DNA of 64,000 bases, taken from positions 3,342,156 through 3,406,155 of the forward strand of contig NZ_JH597773.1 in the NCBI RefSeq assembly GCF_000243335.1, given 5' to 3'. The translations under genes were made by a program, and so were the position numbers. This DNA is from Leptonema illini DSM 21528. Lineage in GTDB: Bacteria > Spirochaetota > Leptospiria > Leptospirales > Leptonemataceae. Shown here one piece after another: positions 58,921 through 64,000 of this stretch. The notes beneath the pieces are model-generated. The model was given only the letters and a program-made list of their open reading frames with translations, was not told where the DNA came from and made no database searches. Positions within the stretch are counted from its first letter, which is position 1; every line of letters starts with the position of its first letter.

Positions 58921-59991
58921 TCAGGGAGAGCCCTGTCGAAATTGCGTCGGCGTCTTTCCCGTCTCTTTTAAAAAGGCCGAGTTAAAAGAAGACTTTGAAT
59001 TGAAGCCAGACTCATAGGCTATTGAGAGCACTGTCTGATCGGGGTGATCGAGCAGCATACGCTTTGCATCGGCGATGCGATATCGATTGAGAAAGGCATG
59101 AAAACTGATGCCCAGATAGCCGTTAAAGAACTCGCTCAGCTGCTGCGGACGCAGACCGAGCCGCGAGGCGACGGAAGGCATATCGAGATCCTCTTCTTTA
59201 TAGAGATGCTCGTCTTCCATGAGCCGGCGCAGGCTTGCCTCGATATGATCGAGATCGAGATTTTTCAAGACGCTGTAACGATACTTCTCTGCCCGAGCGG
59301 CAAGCACAAGGTCGAAAAAGAAATGCGGATTGCGGCGGCTCAGGCCATGCATCAGGATGACGAAAAAGGCGACGATGAAAAGAACAATCTCGGTCAACTG
59401 GATCGACCGAAGCAGAACGGAAAGCACGGTTAACACACCGAGAAAGACGGTCGAGCATCCGATCAGCAGAATCAGACGCAGGGCCGAATCGGTAAGCCAT
59501 TTTTCGCGCGGAGAGCTTTTCAAAACGAGGCCGACGGCGTAAAGGGCGCAGGCGGCGCTGTAGCTCGCTCCGAGAAGAAAGATGAGCACGCCGACATCCG
59601 CCCCTTCCAACCGCAGAGTACGAACGGACTGAATCACCGCAATCTTCTCATCTGGAGACTGCAGATAAAGTGGAATGAGCGCCACGACGGCCAGCAGAAC
59701 GGGCACGGCATAGACCACGTCGGAGGGCGTCGGACGACGACGGTTCTCAAGGGCCATCTTACAATAAACGAGCACAAGCGGACCAAGCGCCCATGTAAAC
59801 GGCATCTCAAGCCTGAAAAGCCACAGCCGCTCTTCAAGGCCGCCATAAAAGAGAAAGTGGCCCTGCAGCAGGATAACGGCAAAAGAGATCTGGATGCCCG
59901 AATAGATATAGGTCTTCGCGCTGCGCTCGCGCACAAGCAGCTCTGAGAAGCCGAGAATCAAGGCAAGGGACGATGCGATAAGCAGGATCAC
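58921..59991 (-). CDS. membrane-anchored AraC-family regulator
   Basis: 356 residues: about seven membrane spans (1-225), then an AraC helix-turn-helix domain (MPSVASRLGLRPQQLSEFFNGYLGISFHAFLNRYRIADAKRMLL ... SSFNSAFLKETGKTPTQFR). The integral sensor domain suggests a membrane or small-molecule signal. GTG start without clear ribosome binding site. Upstream of the hydrolase gene on the same strand. Confidence 0.9.
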   Translation of the reverse strand: MILLIASSLALILGFSELLVRERSAKTYIYSGIQISFAVILLQGHFLFYGGLEERLWLFRLEMPFTWALGPLVLVYCKMALENRRRPTPSDVVYAVPVLLAVVALIPLYLQSPDEKIAVIQSVRTLRLEGADVGVLIFLLGASYSAACALYAVGLVLKSSPREKWLTDSALRLILLIGCSTVFLGVLTVLSVLLRSIQLTEIVLFIVAFFVILMHGLSRRNPHFFFDLVLAARAEKYRYSVLKNLDLDHIEASLRRLMEDEHLYKEEDLDMPSVASRLGLRPQQLSEFFNGYLGISFHAFLNRYRIADAKRMLLDHPDQTVLSIAYESGFNSKSSFNSAFLKETGKTPTQFRQGSP

Positions 59992-60140
59992 GGTTTTACA
60001 GCAAACAGCTTACGGACCGGGCCTTTCAACTAATTTGCGGCTGAGGCATTTCGAGTACAGAGAAAAACATCCGAACAAAGGCTTGCATTCCGGGGAATCG
60101 AGTGTCAGACAGGTTCTATCAGCCGGTTGGGGGATCACCG

Positions 60141-62303
60141 ATGAGCGAAATACATTTCCGAACCTGTCCGCTTTGCGAGGCGATGTGCGGATTGCGATTT
60201 GAGATCGACGAAGGCAGGATCATATCGATTCGAGGCGACAGCGAGAATGCTTTCAGCAGAGGTCACATCTGTCCGAAAGGCCCCGAGCTAAAAAACCTGC
60301 ACGAAGATCCCGATCGCCTGAAACGACCGATCAAGCGAGTCGGCGATCAGTGGGTACCGGTTTCGTGGACCGAGGCGCTCTCTGATATCGCCCGGCGTGT
60401 CGTCGAGATTCAGCAGCGATCCGGCCACGATGCAGTGGCCTTTTATGCGGGCAATCCGACGGTGCATAACTACGGCTCCATGCTGTTCGGCGATCGCTTC
60501 TCTAAGGCCCTGAAAACGAAGAATCGCTTCTCGGCGACCTCCGTCGATCAGCTACCCCATCAGCTTCTTTCTTATCTGATGTTCGGACATCAGCTGATGA
60601 TTCCCATCCCCGATATCGATCATACGAACTATTTTCTGATCATCGGAGGTAACCCCTTCGCCTCAAACGGCAGCCTGATGACGGTGCCCGACGTCAAAAA
60701 GCGGCTCAAGGCCATCCAGGAAAGAGGCGGCCGATACGTCGTCATTGATCCGCGGCGCACGGAAACGGCAGAGCATGCAAGCGAACATGTCTTTATTCGC
60801 CCGGGAACGGACGCCTTTCTTCTTCTGGCATTTGTTAACACCCTTTTCCAGAAAAATCTGATCAGGAAGACCGGTCTCTATACCGAAAACGATCTGAGCA
60901 CTCTTAAAACCCTGGCCGCCGAGTTTGCGCTCGATCGAGTGGAAAAGGTGACGGGAGTTCCCGCATCCACGATAGAAAGGTTAGTCGACGAGTTCACACA
61001 GGCAAAGGGCGCCGTCTGCTATGGAAGGGTCGGAGTTTCGATGCAGGCCTTCGGATCAATCTGCCAGTGGCTGATCAACTGCATCAATATTCTGACAGGC
61101 AACATAGACGTAAGAGGCGGTGCGATGTTCACGCTGCCCGCCGTCGACATGGTCGATCCGAATTCGGCGATGGGCGGCGCACGAGGAAGCTTCAACCGAT
61201 ATCGCTCCCGCGTGCGAGCGTTACCCGAATTCAGCGAGGAGCTGCCCGTATCGGTTCTTGCCGAGGAGATTCTCACGCCGGGCGAAGGCCAGGTCAGGGC
61301 TCTTTTCACGACGGCCGGTAATCCCGTACTCTCCACGCCGAACGGTCGACAGCTCGAAAAGGCGATCTCACAACTCGAGCTGATGGTAAGCTTCGATATT
61401 TATGTGAACGAGACGACGCGACATGCGCATTATATACTGCCTCCAACGTCGACCCTGGAGCATGATCATTACGATCTCATCTTCAACGTCTTCGCCGTCA
61501 GGAATACGGCGTATTACTCCAGGCCAATCTTCGAGCCCGAGGAAGGCAGTCTTCACGACTATGAGATCTTCGCCGATCTCACGAAACGTATTGAGCTTGT
61601 GCGCTCGAACAAAGCGCTTCCCGATAATCTCGTGAAAACGAGGATGACTCCTGCCGCCTTTATCGATCATGCGTTGAAGGCCGGTCCTTACGGAGAAAGC
61701 GGACCGAGGGCCATGGGCATGAGCCTTGAGCTTTTACAGAAGAGTCCGCACGGAGTCGATCTCGGTCCGCTTGAGCCCTGTCTTCCTGCAAGGTTATGCA
61801 CGGATGATAAAAAGATACGGCTTGTTCCCGACGAGCTGCTCGCCGATTTCGATCGCTTGAAAAAATCATTTCAGGCGGCCGCTTTATCGCAGGACACCTC
61901 GGAGCAGGACGCCTCGCTTCTGCTAATTGGAAGAAGGCATCTGCGCAACAACAACTCGTGGATGCATAACCTTCCGAAGCTGATGGCCGGCAAGAATCGA
62001 TGCACGGTGATGATCCATCCCGACGACGCTCAGGCGCTCGGCATTCACGAAGAAGACGCCGTTACCGTCGAGTCGGATGTAGCGACAATCACCCTGCCCG
62101 CTGAAATCTCGGACGGCATCATGAAAGGCGTCGTGAGCATTCCTCACGGCTTCGGACATCATCGCCCCGGTACGGCGCTAAACGTCGCCACGAAATTTCC
62201 GGGGGCGAGCATCAACGACCTCACAAGCGATCGTCAGCTCGACGAATTCTCGGGAAATGCCGCCTTCAGCGCTATCAAGGTGAGGCTTTCGAGAGGAGGT
62301 TAG
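60141..62303 (+). CDS. molybdopterin-dependent oxidoreductase (DMSO-reductase superfamily)
   Basis: 720 residues. 4Fe-4S motif C9-x2-C12-x3-C16-x27-C44 (CPLCEAMCGL ... GHICPKG), then bis-MGD domains (FYAGNPTVHNYGS; FLIIGGNPFASNGS; VIDPRRTETAEHASEHVFI) and a C-terminal molybdopterin-dinucleotide-binding domain (RHLRNNNSWMHNLPKLMAG ... HGFGHHRPG). No Tat signal, so cytoplasmic. Substrate unknown. ATG 60141 chosen; a GTG at 60102 is in frame. No ferredoxin or membrane partner is adjacent. Confidence 0.93.
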   Translation: MSEIHFRTCPLCEAMCGLRFEIDEGRIISIRGDSENAFSRGHICPKGPELKNLHEDPDRLKRPIKRVGDQWVPVSWTEALSDIARRVVEIQQRSGHDAVAFYAGNPTVHNYGSMLFGDRFSKALKTKNRFSATSVDQLPHQLLSYLMFGHQLMIPIPDIDHTNYFLIIGGNPFASNGSLMTVPDVKKRLKAIQERGGRYVVIDPRRTETAEHASEHVFIRPGTDAFLLLAFVNTLFQKNLIRKTGLYTENDLSTLKTLAAEFALDRVEKVTGVPASTIERLVDEFTQAKGAVCYGRVGVSMQAFGSICQWLINCINILTGNIDVRGGAMFTLPAVDMVDPNSAMGGARGSFNRYRSRVRALPEFSEELPVSVLAEEILTPGEGQVRALFTTAGNPVLSTPNGRQLEKAISQLELMVSFDIYVNETTRHAHYILPPTSTLEHDHYDLIFNVFAVRNTAYYSRPIFEPEEGSLHDYEIFADLTKRIELVRSNKALPDNLVKTRMTPAAFIDHALKAGPYGESGPRAMGMSLELLQKSPHGVDLGPLEPCLPARLCTDDKKIRLVPDELLADFDRLKKSFQAAALSQDTSEQDASLLLIGRRHLRNNNSWMHNLPKLMAGKNRCTVMIHPDDAQALGIHEEDAVTVESDVATITLPAEISDGIMKGVVSIPHGFGHHRPGTALNVATKFPGASINDLTSDRQLDEFSGNAAFSAIKVRLSRGG

Positions 62304-62337
62304 GCGGCCTTTTCTTGCCACGGAGAGGAAAGAGATC

Positions 62338-62369
62338 GACCCAGAAAAAATACATCGTTTTTCTGGGTC
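62338..62369. other. perfect 12-bp inverted repeat
   Basis: GACCCAGAAAAA and TTTTTCTGGGTC with an 8-nt loop, 34 bp after the molybdopterin oxidoreductase stop. Likely a terminator or attenuator, but the A/T run is inside the stem and no T-tract follows. Confidence 0.6.
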
Positions 62370-62498
62370 AGAAGTCACGAAAAATGGAAGAAAACGCCTT
62401 AAATAGATGCTTTTTCTTTATATCTGGCCATGGGAGGGGGTGGGCATTCTCATCAAAGGATTTGATGGGACGATGGTCACGTCAGCAGGCCGATACCG

Positions 62499-63245
62499 CT
62501 ATACATCTATATCAATAATCAGCGGCATGTGATCACTCAAACTGATCCAATCATCTCTATCGCCAATCTGAAGACTCGTTCTCGGAATCAGATCTTCTGA
62601 CACGAAAGCATAGTCGATATGATAACGTCTGATTGGATCCTTTCTGTGGTAGAGTGTAGGCATGGATTCTCGACCTGGCTTTTCATTCCTGCTAACATGA
62701 TACAAGCTCTGAAAGCCGAGGCTTGCAAGCTCCCGCTCTACATCTGAATGATTCCACCATCGGTCAGGTCTATCCCAAATCGCATTGCTGTTAAAGTCGC
62801 CCACGATAATGGTCCTTGATCGTGGCAAATCATTCTTATGTATTTGTAGAAACTTCCAGAATTGCCCGATATATCCGAAGGATGCAGAATTGGCTTCCTT
62901 GGTCCAAACGGCAAGAACGGTGAGCTCGCTCTTGAATGTAAAAGGAATAAACTGATGAAGATCCTGCGTTGACCATGACAACGCAGGGCTACCGTTCGAA
63001 ATACCCTTCATTGCGAAAGTGCCGCTCCATTCAAGCCGCGTCAATACTCCAGGTCTGGGCGTGAAAATGCCAATTCCATCTTTTTTGTCGGATTTTTCCC
63101 ACAGGGAACAATAGCCCTGAAAAGCTGTTGGTTGCATTTCAGGATTTTCTGATTCTTGAACGATCAGTAGATCCGGCTCCAGCTCCCCTACCCTGCAAAG
63201 CTTCTTGCCTAAGGAACGATTGCAGTTCCACGAAACTATTCGCAT
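62499..63245 (-). CDS. endonuclease/exonuclease/phosphatase family protein
   Basis: 248 residues with the EEP fold motifs: MRIVSWNCN, QESENPE (Mg Glu), GDFNSNAIWD, YHIDYAFVS and SDHMPLIIDI. Members include exonuclease III, DNase I and phosphoesterases. Weak ribosome binding site (GGTAAAA). The flanking stretch 62370-62498 shows nothing else recognisable. Confidence 0.85.
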   Translation of the reverse strand: MRIVSWNCNRSLGKKLCRVGELEPDLLIVQESENPEMQPTAFQGYCSLWEKSDKKDGIGIFTPRPGVLTRLEWSGTFAMKGISNGSPALSWSTQDLHQFIPFTFKSELTVLAVWTKEANSASFGYIGQFWKFLQIHKNDLPRSRTIIVGDFNSNAIWDRPDRWWNHSDVERELASLGFQSLYHVSRNEKPGRESMPTLYHRKDPIRRYHIDYAFVSEDLIPRTSLQIGDRDDWISLSDHMPLIIDIDV

Positions 63246-63263
63246 TTTTACCGGCCTTCCCCT

Positions 63264-63908
63264 CTAACCCTTTCTCAAAACGATATGCGCCGCCTTTTCA
63301 GATGCTACGGACTGCACGCATTCATAACCCAGCGCCCGCAGATCGATGCCTTCGAAGAGCGGCTCGCCTCGACCGAGCAGCACCGGTGAGATCGCTATAT
63401 GCAGCTCATCAATAAGCCTTTCGCGCAGATACTGTCGGATGGTGTTCGCCCCGCCTCCAATACGCACATCCTTGCCGGAAGCGGCGTTGCGCGCACGATC
63501 AAGCGCCTCGTGAATGCCCTCGGTTACGAAATGGAAGGTCGTGCCGCCCTGCATCTCAATCGGCGGACGGGCATGATGCGTCAGGACGAATACGGGAACA
63601 TGATAGGGAGGACTGTCGCCCCACCAACCCTTCCAGCTCATATCGCTCCAGGGGCCGCGCGTCGGCGCGAACATATTGCGCCCGAGAATCCACGCTCCGA
63701 CGTTCTGGAAGCCGCGGGCAGCGAAGTCGTCATCAACACCGGTCGTGCCGTCTTTATCAAAGAGAGCACGCTGCAAGGTGCGCGTAGGGAACAACCACTG
63801 ATGCAGATCCGGTCCGCCGATACCGAGCGGATTATCGAGGCTTTGATCGAGACCGGCTCCGAATCCGTCTAACGATATAGAGAAGCTTTCAACTCGAACT
63901 CGTGTCAT
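63264..63908 (-). CDS. RibD C-terminal-domain (dihydrofolate-reductase-like) protein
   Basis: 214 residues of the RibD_C/DHFR fold: start RVESFSISLDGFGAG, AWILGRNMFAPTRGPW, VFVLTHHARPP, IGGGANTIRQYLRERLIDELHIAISPVLLGRGEPLFEG. NADPH-dependent reductase, substrate unknown. AGGAAAAAAT lies directly before the ATG. The remaining 92 bp to the window edge show no feature I can name. Confidence 0.88.
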   Translation of the reverse strand: MTRVRVESFSISLDGFGAGLDQSLDNPLGIGGPDLHQWLFPTRTLQRALFDKDGTTGVDDDFAARGFQNVGAWILGRNMFAPTRGPWSDMSWKGWWGDSPPYHVPVFVLTHHARPPIEMQGGTTFHFVTEGIHEALDRARNAASGKDVRIGGGANTIRQYLRERLIDELHIAISPVLLGRGEPLFEGIDLRALGYECVQSVASEKAAHIVLRKG

Positions 63909-64000
63909 ATTTTTTCCTGTGGGTGGGCTCGTCTGCTTTCTCTCGCAAGTACGTTATCGCTTGTTCAGTCAGACAGGTCCACGACAAAAAAGGTTCCCTT

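Noticed and set aside
60954-60967. GACGGGAGTTCCCGC as a VGTPT-type palindrome
   Set aside because: The arms differ (GGGA/TCCC only) and the peptide is not VGTPT; it is part of the oxidoreductase coding sequence.

Overview
The window is chromosomal DNA from a spirochaete, most likely a Leptospiraceae member of moderate GC content such as Leptonema or a close relative. The clues are a DUF1564 protein (21805-22287; a family I know only from Leptospira and relatives), many lipoproteins with relaxed lipoboxes, and a short palindrome that reads in frame as V-G-T-P-T inside genes, a peptide I remember from Leptospira annotations. The genus is inference; the spirochaete assignment is firmer.

Left part (1-30.8 kb), core-like. 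A cbb3 cytochrome c oxidase locus runs leftward (ccoN-O-Q-P-G-H-S, then ccoI running off the edge), preceded by a CAU-anticodon tRNA. Next come nth and rpmB, a cobalamin-binding-protein homologue, acs, an HExxH lipoprotein, an M23 peptidase, bioD, two adjacent serine beta-lactamase-family proteins, a glycosyltransferase, a KefB-type antiporter, mpl, a small FMN-binding/membrane redox operon and a FecR lipoprotein with an 11-residue coiled-coil repeat.

Middle part (30.8-37.2 kb), accessory. The first half (30.87-33.6 kb) is AT-rich. It holds displaced polymorphic-toxin modules: an HExxH toxin tip with a zinc-ribbon partner, two frameshifted papain/C39-like tips with their partners, and a nuclease tail with a YezG-type immunity gene. 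Three module starts share an 11-bp sequence that reads T-K-S. The second half (34.05-36.7 kb) is an array of ParE-type toxin-antitoxin pairs and small genes, separated by a GC-rich repeat of 120-145 bp that carries the next gene's ribosome binding site.

Right part (37.2-64 kb), core and lipid metabolism. A TetR regulator with its own operator leads two acyl-CoA dehydrogenases. A leftward globin / long-chain acyl-CoA ligase / TetR set follows, then a lipoprotein with prmC, an ABC-F protein, and vapBC. A frameshifted IS256-family element with intact ends lies next to an F420-reductase-like gene. Further right are a fatty-acid-hydroxylase-family protein, an FAD oxidoreductase paired with an ECF41-type sigma factor, and a double-hotdog thioesterase divergent from a TetR gene with two palindromic operators between them. 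A CocE-type hydrolase / terpenoid-cyclase-like / GNAT cluster behind a membrane-anchored AraC regulator comes next, then a molybdopterin oxidoreductase, an endonuclease/exonuclease/phosphatase-family protein and a RibD-C-domain reductase.

The most unusual material is the toxin-tip array, the repeat-separated toxin-antitoxin array, the in-gene VGTPT palindromes (three in mpl alone) and the paired operators at 54.9 kb.
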